Shown one piece after another: positions 11,843-21,268 of a stretch of 64,000 bases of DNA. The stretch covers positions 153,766,246 to 153,830,245 of the forward strand of contig CM045763.1 in assembly GCA_025200525.1 (NCBI GenBank), written 5' to 3'. A model generated the notes under the pieces. It did not search any database and was not told the DNA's origin. It saw only the letters and a list, made by a program, of their open reading frames with translations. How positions within the stretch are numbered: the first letter of the stretch is position 1; each line of letters starts with the position of its first letter. This DNA is from Camellia lanceoleosa. Lineage: Eukaryota; Streptophyta; Magnoliopsida; Ericales; Theaceae. A program made the position numbers and the translations under genes.

Positions 11843-12050
11843 GCTTTCTTTGGTGTTTTTAATGGGCATGGAGGGGAAAAGCTGCTGAATTTGTGGCAAA
11901 CAACATCGATAGAAACATTATGAAGGAAGTGATGAGTAGATGCGAAGAGGAAATCGTAGAGGCAGTGAAAGATGAGTACTTTTTCATAGATGTGAAGTTT
12001 CGAAAGGAAAATTCAAGGTACTTGCTGCGTTACCAATCAAACTGAAACCC
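11843..12050 (+). pseudogene. Captured protein phosphatase 2C gene fragment
   Basis: After a T-rich tract ending in ATAG (acceptor-like AG at 11841-11842) the plus strand reads AFFGVFNGHGG, the PP2C metal-binding motif FGVFDGHGG with Asp changed to Asn. One missing base shifts the frame, which then reads AAEFVANNIDRNIM, then EEEIVEAVKDEYFFIDVKFRKE. This fits the following helix region of plant PP2Cs (AAEF..NLD..IL, IEEAVK.GY...D.EF.KE). A last piece in another frame reads TCCVT, as in the GG.CCVTAL strand. The rest of the phosphatase is absent. A fragment keeping an apparent splice acceptor inside a CACTA element suggests capture at the DNA level. It is non-functional. Confidence 0.72.
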
Positions 12051-12534
12051 ACCCACCAAAGGACATTGGAATGGCAAGGAAACCTACCCACCAATCAAAT
12101 AGAGTACCTATTTTCTGGCACAACCCGAAACCCTCATTCACAATGAAACCCTATATTTATATAATTCCACTAATAATAATAATAATCATAAATATACACA
12201 AACATATCTCATGAATGACATATGAAAGGGGCATAAAAATTGGAGAGAACTCACTAGAACTTTGAAGAGGTTGTTGATTTCAAAAGACAAACTTCAAGGG
12301 TGGTTGTTGAGTGAGTAACAATGGTGATTTTGGAGGTGGAAACTCAATTAGGGCTAATGAATTAGAAAGAGAGGCAAAGTGAATTGTAAAGATAGAGTCT
12401 GATATGATTGGAAATTCAATCTTCTTTGGAAGGGAAAGAGTCATGCCTTTGTCCCGAGAATCATGGAAGAGAAAAAGGCGCGAGTTTTGGGATATATTTT
12501 TATATAAAAACAATATATTCAAAAATATATACAA
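12051..12534. other. CACTA interior without recognised gene
   Basis: Short frames occur on both strands at 12280-12626. None matches a family I know. A plus-strand KRKRREF near 12466 was considered as another PP2C piece but the order would be wrong. It may be further captured or untranslated sequence. Confidence 0.4.
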
Positions 12535-12915
12535 TCACATGTATATTTTTTTATATATACATTTATATAATCACACTTATTTACAAAATGAGATTAAAAA
12601 AAATAAATAGTATCACACTCAATTAAATTAAGTGTAATTAAAATATCAATCTATATTTTTTTTTAATCACACTTTTAAAAAAAGTGAGATATTTTTAATT
12701 CCCCTAGTGCGATCTTTAAGTATTGGTGTGATTAAAAAAAAAATATATATAATCACACTTAATTGAAAAGTGACATAAAAAATAAATATTATCACACTTA
12801 ATCAAATCAAGTGTGATTAAAATATCAATCTAATTTTTTTTTTTATCACACTTCCATTAAAAGTGAGATATTTACATTTGTCAAAGTGTGATCTTTAACT
12901 ATTTTTGTAGTAGTG
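12535..12915 (-). repeat. CACTA terminal inverted repeat and subterminal repeats
   Basis: Copies of ATCACACTT, or its complement AAGTGTGAT, occur near 12568, 12611, 12662, 12750, 12792, 12815, 12845 and 12885, in both orientations. Such subterminal arrays are the transposase-binding sites of CACTA elements. The terminus itself, GTAGTAGTG, ends at 12915. Confidence 0.8.
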
Positions 12916-13030
12916 GATGTGGTCCGAGTAGATTTGCCGAGGATAGTTTGTGAATACCCAAATGTCTTTCCCTGAGGATCTTACTAGCTTGCCACTTCAC
13001 TATGAGATAGTTCTCTATTAATTTAGTGTC
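12916..13030 (+). pseudogene. Ty3/gypsy reverse transcriptase N-terminal fragment
   Basis: The DNA aligns by eye with 17960-18070 of element B1. It encodes LPRIVCEYPNVF, then, after a one-base shift, EDLTSLPLHYEI, the linker that precedes RT fingers in this clade. Stops and a frameshift follow. It starts exactly at the CACTA terminus, so the transposon probably landed in a gypsy pol gene whose other half is now outside the window or lost. Confidence 0.6.
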
Positions 13031-13595
13031 CGGCTTGGCACGTCCATAACCCCATTACATGACAACACAACTACAAGTTCAAATAAAAATCACGATTTCT
13101 TTACACAAATCCGGGCTTCATCAAGCCATCACAACTATCCACTTTATCAGGCACTAACTGGAAGGAACTTGAAACCTATAATTAGAAGCATAACCATCAC
13201 AACACAATTTACCAAGTACCAATTGGAAGGAAATTGAAACTTATCTCAAAGCGCCACTGTCACGCCGCTAAATTATTTAAATTAGTAATAAAAACTGAAT
13301 TATATTTAATTCCTATTTACATGAGTTAATAAGATGTTTCACATAGAACCCCTGTGGCATTTATAGATAATTTTAGCAGCAAAGCACTATTTTTCATTGA
13401 ACTATAACAAAAAGTCACAATTACAAGTTCAAATTATAGTTACAGCAGTATCTTCATAGTTCAAGGACCTAGGGGTTAAATAAAAAATGTCTTAATGGCT
13501 TACAATTATCAAGGCAGGGCCTTGGTACAACAAAATGAACACTCGGTCCCAAAACACATAAGCTAGAGCTTTACAACATCATATCCATGAGCCTT
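13031..13595 (-). repeat. Two abutting minus-strand LTR fragments
   Basis: At 13258 a TGTCACGCCGC begins, the reverse complement of a GGCGTGACA LTR end, so one minus-strand LTR starts there and runs to the B1 insertion at 13596. The piece to its left contains two copies of an AACTGGAAGGAA / AATTGGAAGGAA unit (about 13157 and 13222), the kind of tandem unit seen inside LTR H at 29276-29455. Both LTRs are incomplete. Confidence 0.45.
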
Positions 13596-15807
13596 TATAG
13601 CGATCCCGGTTTTTCCTTTCTTTATTTATTGTATTCCGGACTCGATTCCATGGATGTGTTGTTGTCTTATTCTCATTTCCATCCTTTACTCTTTGTATTT
13701 GAGTCTTGGGTTGTGTTGGATAGGTTTGAAACAGGTTGGTTGTACTTTGAAACCAAAAGTTGATGCCCAGAATTTGGCCTTCACGCTCGAGCGGGGCTTT
13801 TCGAGGCTTTTGACGCTCAAGCAAGCCCTTTATTGTTGCTTCTCCGCTCGAGCGGGTGTTTTGACGCTCGAGCGTGAATTTCCATCTCCTAGTATTTTTT
13901 CTCTGCAGGTCTTCGTACGCTCGAGCGGGAGTTTTGACGCTCGAGTGTGACCCTTTGATTTTGTTCTTCCGCTCGAACGGGGATTTTGACACTCGAGCGG
14001 GGACCATGTCTGCAAAACTTCTGCAGGTGTGCAATCGACGCTCGAGTGGCACTTTTCACGCTCGAGAGTGAGTCTTTGGCTGACGCTCAAGCGAGGGTTT
14101 CCACGCTCGAGCGGGGCGACTTCTATATCACTTTGGGATTTCACTTTTTGGATCACTTTTCAACACCCTTTCTCTCTCTTACTTTTCGAAAATCACCATT
14201 TGAGAGCACCTCACTCTAAAACCTTGACTTCTCTCTAGGATTTGATCTAGTTAGAGTGATCTCCTACCCTTGAGCCTTTACAAAAAGTGTAGAGCTTGGT
14301 GTGAGCTTTCTATCAATCCGAAAATCTTAGGATTTGGAGTACTTCGAGTTTTCATCATCTTCTTCCTTTGAGCTCCGAATTTAAGATAGGGATTCCTACT
14401 CATCTTTATGAGCTTTAATCTAAATGTTGAGCTTGTTGTATAAATGGTTTGATTTGGGAACTTAGGGTTTGTAATATGTTATATTGGAAAGAGGGGTTTT
14501 GTTATTTGATTCAAACATATGTGTTTTGGGTCTAAAATGGGAGGTTATTGATGTTATTGAAGTTGTTATGGGCCTTTGGGTCAATATTGAGAAAAGGGGG
14601 AAAATGCCATGTTTGGGCATATTTGGGTCATTTGTGTAATTAATAACAACTATTATGGAAATATGAAATTGAGTTGGAAATAATGAAATTGGCTCATTAT
14701 GAGATAGAATGGTGGAGTTGGATTTATTAATCGCTCACTTTGAAAATGTTGAGATTATATATCTGTTGAGGCATTTATTATTTGTTTAGAAATAATTGCT
14801 TTGGGCTATCGGTGGAAGATAGTCTTGATTATTGTAAACAATGCATGATGATTAGGTGAACTAAAACTAATCAATTAAAAATGTCATCGAATATGACGGT
14901 TGGAATAATACATCAAATTTATGTATTGATTGCTTATGTATATGATACGTGTTTGTATACATTGTGTTGAGTGGAAGGAGATAGGGGATGTACTCCACGA
15001 TTTAGGGGAAAATAGGGGATGGACTCCTAAACCGGATATTATTTGGGAGGAGATAGGGGATGGACTCCACTGATACAGCAAATATGTGTATCTATTGAAT
15101 TATTGATACAGCAAATCCGTGTATCATTTGTGAAGTATGGAAGTGTTTTGTATGTTATTGATACAGTAAATAAGTGTATCTATTGAGGCTTATGGAAGTG
15201 TTTTGATATGCGTTGTTATCTCATTTGAATTGTTAAAATGGAAGTATTATTGATATGAGATATAATCTCATTTAAAGTATATGGCCAGGTTCTGAGCTAG
15301 GGTTATGAATTGGGAAATTGGTTAGGAAATGGAAAATAGAATGAAACATGGATACATTTGTCATGTAGTTGAAATGGGTTATGAATTGACCTATGTGAGG
15401 TAGACATTTATTAAATGCTAATGTTTTAGTTATTGCTCATGTTATGTTTAGTATATCTCTACTGGGTGTTAGCTCACCCTATATGGGACATCATTTTTAG
15501 GTATAGGTATTATGCCGCCTCCGAGATCTTAGCTTGGATGGCAGTGGGAGTTGAAGACTCCTTTTGTTTATTTTGTTGTATTACATGTATATCAAGCCAA
15601 GGGCTTATTTTGTGTAGAGTTAGTACTCTCCTTTTGTAACCATGTGTTGACTTGGAAAGTTGTAAGCCTATAGGGCATTTACTTTTGTTGTCAACATGTA
15701 ATACATTTTGTAATGTATACTCTGATGAAATGTAATTTTGCTTTATTCTCTTTTGTCTAAGCATGTCAAGAATGTATGATAAATGGGTTTATTTTGAGGG
15801 CGTTACA
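13596..15807 (+). repeat. 5' LTR of element B1
   Basis: Runs from TATAGCGATCCC to GGGCGTTACA. Landmarks in order: the CTCGAG palindrome cluster (13784-14113), a donor-like site mutated to AAG|ATAGGG near 14388, the GGCTATC/GATAGTC hairpin (14804-14824), GGAGATAGGGGATGGACTCC tandem units (about 14968-15070), the CTACTGGGTGTTAGCTCACCCTAT block (about 15460-15480) and a TTTTTAG|G acceptor-like site at 15494-15501. The first two bases are TA, not the usual TG, as in both LTRs of B2. Confidence 0.85.
13784..14113 (+). repeat. Cluster of CGCTCGAGCG palindromes in the B1 LTR
   Basis: Perfect CTCGAG cores lie at 13786, 13847, 13867, 13920, 13940, 13992, 14041, 14061 and 14106, most within CGCTCGAGCG, with one-base variants (CTCAAG, CTCGAA) at about 13816, 13974 and 14086. 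Cores come in pairs about 20 nt apart, the pairs about 50-75 nt apart, and the linker often reads GGG.TTTTGA. Frames of 65-157 residues run through the cluster on both strands but are repeat artefacts. Confidence 0.85.
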
Positions 15808-15810
15808 ACT

Positions 15811-15822
15811 TGGTATCAGAGC
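15811..15822 (+). promoter_or_regulatory. Primer-binding site, initiator tRNA-Met type (B1)
   Basis: TGGTATCAGAGC, a perfect match to the classic plant initiator tRNA-Met PBS, begins three bases after the LTR end. Confidence 0.92.
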
Positions 15823-16001
15823 GTACTGGGTTTGAATACTTTGGGTACGTGGGAAGTGATTAGTATCACAATGGGTTTGTCTCGCTTGTTAGAGACTTAG
15901 ATATGTTATGTACTTATGTGACAACATGCTTATGTGACTACTTGGGTATGGGATTTAGTTTCTAGGATGTTGATGGGATCCTTGGGTTTCTGTGAGTCTT
16001 G

Positions 16002-16033
16002 TTGGAAAGGCACTTGATCAATGCTGTTTCTAA
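16002..16033 (+). other. Conserved leader hairpin with TGATCA palindromic loop (B1)
   Basis: TTGGAAAGGCA pairs with TGCT-G-TTTCTAA (eleven pairs including two G-U, one bulged G) around the loop CTTGATCAA. It lies 180 nt after the PBS and 176 nt before the gag ATG. Same architecture as at 4719, 21239, 32097 and 43621. Confidence 0.75.
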
Positions 16034-16208
16034 CCGAAACTCTAGTAACGCCTCGGGACTATCATTATCCAGAAATGAAATTCGTAAGTGCTTATGTGAT
16101 TATGTGCTTACGTGGAATGAATTACTGTTGTCCAATGTATTAGGACGCGAGTGTTTTAGCTTCGGCACATTTATGAATGTGCTAATGTTCTTCATTACCT
16201 TTATTAGG

Positions 16209-17330
16209 ATGTCAGGACGAGGACGTGGTAGACGTAGCAGGCGTGGTAGGCAGGAGATATCTTTACCGGATGATATTCTGGTGCAGTAGGAGGGTGTTGG
16301 TCAGGCCAATGTGGCCGAGCTAGTGGGTTAGCAGGCCATAGGTGCCTTCGCCCATGAGATCGCAGGAGCTATGAGGGAATCCATAGGCATTCTCAGAGCC
16401 GAGAATCCAGTTCAGGCCCAGGTTGTTGATGCAGGGCCTTTCTTTCTGAAGAGGGAGTTCTTCCGGTCTAATCCGGATGAGTTTGTTGGGGATCCTAAGG
16501 AGCCACTTAAGGCTGATGAGTGGTTGAAGCAGATGACGAAGACGTTTGAGATGCTTGGCACCGAAGATGGGGCTTTGAAGGTGACTTTGGCATCTTTCCA
16601 GCTTAAGGGGGGTACGGGTCAGTGGTGGAAGTACATCAGGGGTCGTATTGGTGGTACGTGGGAGGCTTTTGTAGATGCTTTCCAGGAGAAGTTTCTATCT
16701 CCAGCTGTCAGGGAGAAGCTGAGAGACTAGTTTTGTCAGCTCAAGAGCTGAGTTTGTCAGTGGCCGAGTTTGAGGCCGCTTTTACTAGCTTGTCCAGGTT
16801 CGCACCTGAGCTTGTGGCGTCTGAGGAACGCCGTTGTATCGAGTTTGAGAGAAAGTTGAGGCATGACCTCAAGATGAGAGTTGGGGGTTCTATGACCCGG
16901 GACAATGGGCGCCTTGTGGATGCTGCGGCCCATATGGAGATTATGATGCAGGAGGAGGAGGAGAGACAAAGGGGCTCCAAGAGGAGTCAGGATGGTCAGG
17001 GGGACGGTAGAAGGCAGAGGGGTTCTAACCCTCAGCAGTCCCAGGGAGCTTTTGTGAGATTGACCTTTCCAGTGCCGAGTTCGGGTTCTGGGAGAGGCAA
17101 TCAGGGAGACATCACTTGTTACAAATGTGGTCAGCTGGGCCACAAGTCTCCAGCTTGCCCGCAGAAGGACGGAGGGCAGAGAGCAGCTTCATCTTCGGCT
17201 CGACCTTAGAGCCAGAGTCAGGGCAGAGGTCAGCCACTGTCTTGTTACCAGTGTGGTCAGGCAGGGCACCTGAAGAGGTTTTGCCTGCAGTTGAGTGGCA
17301 CTTCTGCTGCATCTGGGCAGAGGTAGAGTT
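16209..17330 (+). pseudogene. gag: gag polyprotein of B1 (broken)
   Basis: Gag forms the particle and packages element RNA. The start ATG at 16209 gives MSGRGRGRRSRRGR, a basic N-terminus shared with B2 and C. The core includes FFLKREFFRSNPDEFVG, then AD.WLKQM.K.FEML, QLKGGTGQWWKY and W..F...F.EKFL, the usual retrotransposon Gag region. The first zinc knuckle is CYKCGQLGHKSPAC (about 17119-17160) and the second CYQCGQAGHLKRFC (about 17242-17285), both CX2CX4HX4C. Stops at 16288, 16329, 16728 and 17207, plus a frameshift near 16735, break the frame. Most stops are TAG or TGA where CAG or TGG is expected, which fits deamination. Confidence 0.85.
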
Positions 17331-17448
17331 TTCAGCCTGCTCAGTCAGTTCAGGCCTCGAGGGCCAATTAGGGAGCTTCGTCGTCCCAGTCTGTGCAGCA
17401 GTCTTTTGCTCCTAGAGGTGAGCAGGTAGATCAGGGCCTTGAGCGTGT

Positions 17449-17895
17449 ATGTATCTTGTTATGCAGGATCTTGTACCGGCTCCATCAGTTGTGAGAGGTA
17501 CCTTTTTGTTTTGCAACTCGGTTGCCAATGTATTGATTGATATGGGCGCATCCCATTCTTTTATATTTGCTGCATTTGCATCTGTTTTGGGTTTGGAGTT
17601 GGCACAGTTAGCATCTCCTATTTGTGTTGTATCACCTATTGGGGGTGAGTTGATTCTGAAACAAGGGTGTAGAGGTTGTGATACAGAGGTAGCTGATCGC
17701 CGACTTCCATTTTCTTTTGTAGTTATGGCTATGTCGGGTTTTGATGTGATTTTGGGTATGGATTTGTTATCGTCATACCGGCTTGTTATTGATTGCTACC
17801 GCCAGAGGGTCACAGTATGTACCTTGAGCGGGGATTGTTTTCACTTTTTGGGGAATCAGGTTGGTAGTGTTTTTCCACCGGTGTATGATCCGTGA
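17449..17895 (+). pseudogene. pro: Aspartic protease of B1, active site altered
   Basis: Retropepsin domain that would cut the Gag-Pol polyprotein. VLIDMGASHSFI (about 17530) is the active-site block; the family consensus has DTGASHSF, so the catalytic Thr is Met here, an ACG-to-ATG change at a CpG. The C-terminal block FDVILGMDLL.SY is present, where the family has GMDWL. The frame is open for 148 residues and ends at a TGA before the RT linker. The start is arbitrary since the protein would be part of a polyprotein. Confidence 0.82.
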
Positions 17896-18791
17896 GGACG
17901 GAGTGAACTTAGTGGTCTTCTTGCTAGCCTTATGAGTAGTAAGTGTGATGAGACCGGGGTTGAGTTGCCGAGAGTGGTTTGCGAGTATTCGGATGTTTCT
18001 CCCGATGATCTTGTTAGTTTGCCACCACATCGAGAGATAGAGTTCTCCATTGATTTAGTGCATGGCACAGCACCGATTTCTATGGCACCGCACCGATTTC
18101 TATGGCACCTTACCATTTTTCCCCAGCCGAGTTAAGTGAATTGAAGATTGAACTCCAGGAGTTGCTAGATAAGGGTTTTGTCCACCCTAGTGTTTCGCCG
18201 TGGGGAGCACTAACCCTCTTTGCTAAAAAGAAAGATGGTGCCTTGAGACTTTGCATTGACTACCGGAAATTGATTCGGGCTACGGTTAAGAATAAGTACC
18301 CTATGCCTCGTATAGATGATTTGTTTGACCAGTTGAAGGGTTCCCATTGTTTCTCTAAGATAGACTTGAGATTGGGTTACCACCAGTTGAGGGTCAGGGA
18401 GGAGGATATTCCGAAGACGGCATTCCGTACGCGGTATGGCCATTATGAGTTCCTGGTGATGCCATTTGGGCTCACCAATGCACCGGCAGTGTTTATGGAT
18501 TTGATGAACCGAATATTCCGGGAATTCTTAGATCGTTTTGTAGTCGTTTTTGTGGACGACATTCTGATTTATTTGCCTTCGGAGGAGGAGCACGAGGAAC
18601 ACTTAAGAGTGGTGCTTGAGTTGCTTAGAGCCCATAGGTTGTATGCCAAGTTTGGGAAGTGTGAGTTCTGGCTAGGAGAAGTCAAGTTCTTAGGCCATGT
18701 GGTTTCCGGGGAAGCGGTGTCTGTTGATACATCCAAGATAGAGGCAGTGCAGGATTGGGCACAGCCTAAGAGTGTTTTTGAGATCCGCAGT
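17896..18791 (+). pseudogene. pol: Reverse transcriptase of B1, C-terminally truncated
   Basis: The linker ELPRVVCEYSDVSPDDLVSLPP precedes the domain. RT motifs follow: [79 protein letters not shown] and [10 protein letters not shown] with the catalytic Asp pair intact. Two tandem copies of ATTTCTATGGCACC near 18075-18112 shift the frame just upstream. Sequence similarity to B2 ends at 18791, after GAGATCCGCAGT, inside the connection region, so the thumb, RNase H and integrase are lost. Confidence 0.88.
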
Positions 18792-19497
18792 GTTTATAAT
18801 AAATTTGTGGCCCCATTTTTATATAAGAGTTAATTCTCAGCATCCATATCTATAATCCACAGTGTTTATTTGAAATCTTGAGAAAATTTTGGGTAAAACT
18901 CCATTTTTAAAACATAAACTCAACTTGTGAACAAATCATCTCATAAACGTCATAGACACAATAAGACCACATAATCATCGTCAAAATAAAGAGATACCAA
19001 GTTAAAAGTAACCTTACCTAAAAAATGAGAGCAAGGAAGTTAGGTTCAAGAAGAATCCTTTGTGAAATCAAAATCCAATCGATAGACAGCAAGATCTTCA
19101 TGTAGACTTCACTTTTTACAAAGGGTATAGGCTTGAATCGTAGTGAAGTAAGGGATATTTAGAGAGAGAAAATTGGGGTTTTTTGAACTTGACAGAGAGG
19201 AGAGGGGAGGAAAAGAAAAAGTTACGAAAATGATCCAAAAAGTAAGTTTTAAGTCGTTGATATCTTGCAGGCTGCTCGAGAGATCTTTTCATTGCTCGAG
19301 CGGTGAACTTAAATTCTCAGTATTTTAGTCTATAACAAAAGATACTAGATTCCCCACATCTTTGCTTGAGCAATAATTGTACCGCTCGAGTGGTCCTCTT
19401 CTTTTCCCAGTCTACAAAACCAAATACTGGGAGTTCCTTATCCCCGCTCGAGCTGTCTTTTCACTGCTTGAGTAGTCACCAGAAATAAAATGTCACA
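18792..19497 (-). repeat. Minus-strand LTR fragment, element D (U3 side)
   Basis: On the minus strand the LTR starts TGTGACATTTT at 19497. Copies of CTCGAG and near variants lie at about 19275, 19296, 19396 and 19446 (variants near 19374 and 19470), the same type of cluster as in B and C. A donor-like TTTTAG|GTAAGG occurs on the minus strand near 19018. The LTR is cut at the B1 junction, so only its first 0.7 kb is present. Confidence 0.7.
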
Positions 19498-19925
19498 ACT
19501 TTCCCCCAAAAGGAATTTCGTCCTCGAAATAGTGCCAAACTCACATCGCAACAACAATGAGTATAAGAATATATTAGCCACAATTGGATAACATTGAGGA
19601 AGGATACAACAAAGATATTACAAAAATAACATATTCCATCCTGTTTACTATACTCATTTGTATTAACCATATATCAAGAAGAAGTGAATAAGAGAAAGAA
19701 AAGGTTTACATGTTATGAAATAAATCCAGGTATTTCTCGTCGACCTTAGCCTCACGCTCCCAGATTGCTTCCTAAACCCCAAGGTGGTACCGTAACACCT
19801 TAACTAACGCAATAGTTTTACCCCTCAATACTTGTTCTCGGGTATCTGAGATTTGTATCAGTCTCTCCTCATAAGATGCATACTCATCAACCTTAATGTC
19901 TGTCTAGTCTAACACATGTGAGATG
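19498..19925 (-). pseudogene. Element D polypurine tract and integrase C-terminus with chromodomain-like block
   Basis: Minus strand: the tract CTTTTGGGGGAAAGT (19498-19512) abuts the LTR. Upstream, ending with a TAA at 19706, the frame reads YEERLIQISD, EQVLRGKTIALVKVLRYH and WEREAKVDEKYLDLF. This is the VKV.W..H....ATWE.E..M...YP.LF block of Tekay/Del-type chromodomains. A TAG replaces a codon just before EAIWERE. The rest of pol is missing to the right, where element E begins. Confidence 0.75.
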
Positions 19926-21039
19926 TGTTGTGAAATGCATTGAATCAGTAATGATATGTGTGATTTGTGATGAACTTATGAAATTACAATTTGATGGGTA
20001 ATTTGGTATGGAACGGGAATACATATAGCAATTATTTGAAAAGAATGGATAAGGAAATTGTAACTGGATAAGGGGTTGGTGATAAAAAATTCATCGAGTT
20101 GTTTGCAACTATAAAGAGAGATTAGGAGTTTTGTTTTGTAATTAATGGAGAAATTGAATTAAAAGGGTTTATTATCCTTGTGATATGTAGAATTGTAATT
20201 GATAACGCAAATGTGGATGTGATGTAGTTGTTAGACAAGTAGGAGTTGAGTGTAGGAGAACTGTTATTGAATATAAAGGAGATTTAGATTTCTACGTTAA
20301 GGAGTTATAGCAATAATGGATCTGCAAGGGGAATGGAGTGTATGAGGGCTGTTTTGAGTATTAAGGGAACTTGAACTTGAGGTTATGGTGTTATAATGAA
20401 TGTAATTAGTAAAAAGAGGACTATTGAAATGGAAATGAAACGAGGAATACTTTGGAATCGGGTTAATAAATTTAAACTGATGTTGTTCCTTAAGCACATT
20501 TGTTTTCAAAAAGGATTTATGGTTTTTTGATGATAAGGGAAAATGTTTATGGTTGAAGGTTTTCCTTAAATGTTTAAATAAATCTTAAGAAAAAGGTACT
20601 CTATGTATGATATTTTGAAATTACAAAACATCACCTTATTATATGGTATCACCTTGCATGCATGATCATTTCTATCTATAGGAGGGTTATTGTTTTAGAA
20701 CTATGAGAGTCCTACTGGGCAATTGTGCTCACCCCTTGTTATTTCATTTGTCTTACAGGAAGAGAATTCAGATTGATTGGTTGGAGGGTTAAGAAGTTCA
20801 TGTATCTCTTATGTATAATCTCATTGTACATTGATGTTTGTATTTATTTATTTATAGCTCCACAGTGGAAATGGGGATGTATTATTATTATTGTTGTATT
20901 CATTGCGAGAGAGAACATGTGTTATTATGTTTCTATTACTCAAGGGTAATAGATATTTGAATAAAAGAAAAAAAACAATTGACCTAAAATTAAAGGCTTT
21001 AGGTAATATTTCCAGGTAATCAAAATTTGGGGCATGACA
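19926..21039 (+). repeat. 5' LTR of element E, 3' part only
   Basis: Aligns with 26188-27333. The copy lacks a 57-bp repeat of TGTGATATGT.GAATT..AATTGATAA.GCAAATGTGGATGTGA present at 26439-26530. It contains the CCTACTGGG...GCTCACC block near 20708-20735 and an acceptor-like CTTACAG|G at 20753-20760. It ends GGGGCATGACA. The 70-residue minus-strand frame at 20297-20509 recurs in the 3' LTR only because the LTRs are copies. Confidence 0.75.
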
Positions 21040-21042
21040 ACT

Positions 21043-21054
21043 TGGTGTCAGAGC
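21043..21054 (+). promoter_or_regulatory. Primer-binding site, initiator tRNA-Met type (element E)
   Basis: TGGTGTCAGAGC, one base from TGGTATCAGAGC, begins three bases after the LTR end. Confidence 0.85.
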
Positions 21055-21238
21055 TAACCAGGTTTGAAAACCTCGAGCTCGTGGGAAGTGGTTTTTACCA
21101 CAATGGGTTGGCTTTGCTTGGTGAGGATGTTTGCATGTAGAAGTAGGAGGTGTATGACATTATGTGTTGCATTGTGTGAGTGTGGGTTGGGCTTCATGGA
21201 TAGTGCTTGTAGTTGGCTAACTTGTTTTGAGATCTCAT

Positions 21239-21268
21239 TGGAAACGCGCCTGATCAACGTGGTTTTCA
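21239..21268 (+). other. Conserved leader hairpin with TGATCA palindromic loop (element E)
   Basis: TGGAAACGCG pairs with CGTG-G-TTTTCA around the loop CCTGATCAA, 185 nt after the PBS. Compared with the B and C hairpins the loop-closing A-U is G-C and the fourth pair G-U is C-G, so both arms changed together. The bulged G in the 3' arm is kept. Confidence 0.72.

Larger units (their letters stand above)
1..12915 (-). mobile_element. CACTA (En/Spm-like) DNA transposon, right part, interrupted by LTR element A
   Basis: The right edge ends in TTTTTGTAGTAGTG at 12915, the reverse complement of a CACTACTACAAAAA terminal inverted repeat. Inside it is a dense set of subterminal repeats (12535-12900). 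Minus-strand remnants of a plant Ptta/En/Spm transposase-associated protein lie at 10559-11003 and 829-1060, on both sides of an inserted LTR retrotransposon (2129-10480). The two halves therefore once formed one gene and one element. The left terminus is outside the window, so the length and the 3-bp target duplication cannot be checked. The element also carries a protein phosphatase 2C fragment. The transposase has in-frame stops and is dead. Confidence 0.8.
13596..18791 (+). mobile_element. Element B1: Ty3/gypsy (Tekay/Del-like) retrotransposon, 3' truncated
   Basis: Consists of a 2.2-kb LTR, a PBS, a leader, gag, protease and most of RT. It stops at 18791 in the RT connection region. RNase H, integrase and the 3' LTR are missing, replaced by minus-strand element D. 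It is the same family as B2 (41351-50825): the LTR starts TATAGCGA and RT is nearly identical in sequence. No target duplication can be tested because the right end is gone. Confidence 0.85.

Noticed and set aside
12404..12626. Plus-strand frame with KRKRREF considered as a first exon of the captured PP2C gene
   Set aside because: It lies downstream of the catalytic-domain fragment, so gene order would be wrong, and the similarity is too short.
13784..14113. Regularly spaced short repeats suggestive of a CRISPR array
   Set aside because: Repeats are 10-bp palindromes with variable 10-65 nt gaps whose sequence is itself repeated, in plant LTR context; no cas genes.
13579..14238. Several overlapping open frames of 65-157 residues on both strands, rich in RSS, LER and ARA repeats
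   Set aside because: They read through the CTCGAG palindrome cluster of the B1 LTR. The palindrome keeps frames open on both strands; no protein motif is present.
15811..15822. tRNA-like matches next to LTRs
   Set aside because: They are 12-base primer-binding sites complementary to a tRNA end, not tRNA genes; no cloverleaf is present.
20297..20509. A 70-residue minus-strand frame that is conserved at 26615-26818
   Set aside because: The two copies are the two LTRs of element E, so conservation is due to copying, and the second copy is frameshifted.
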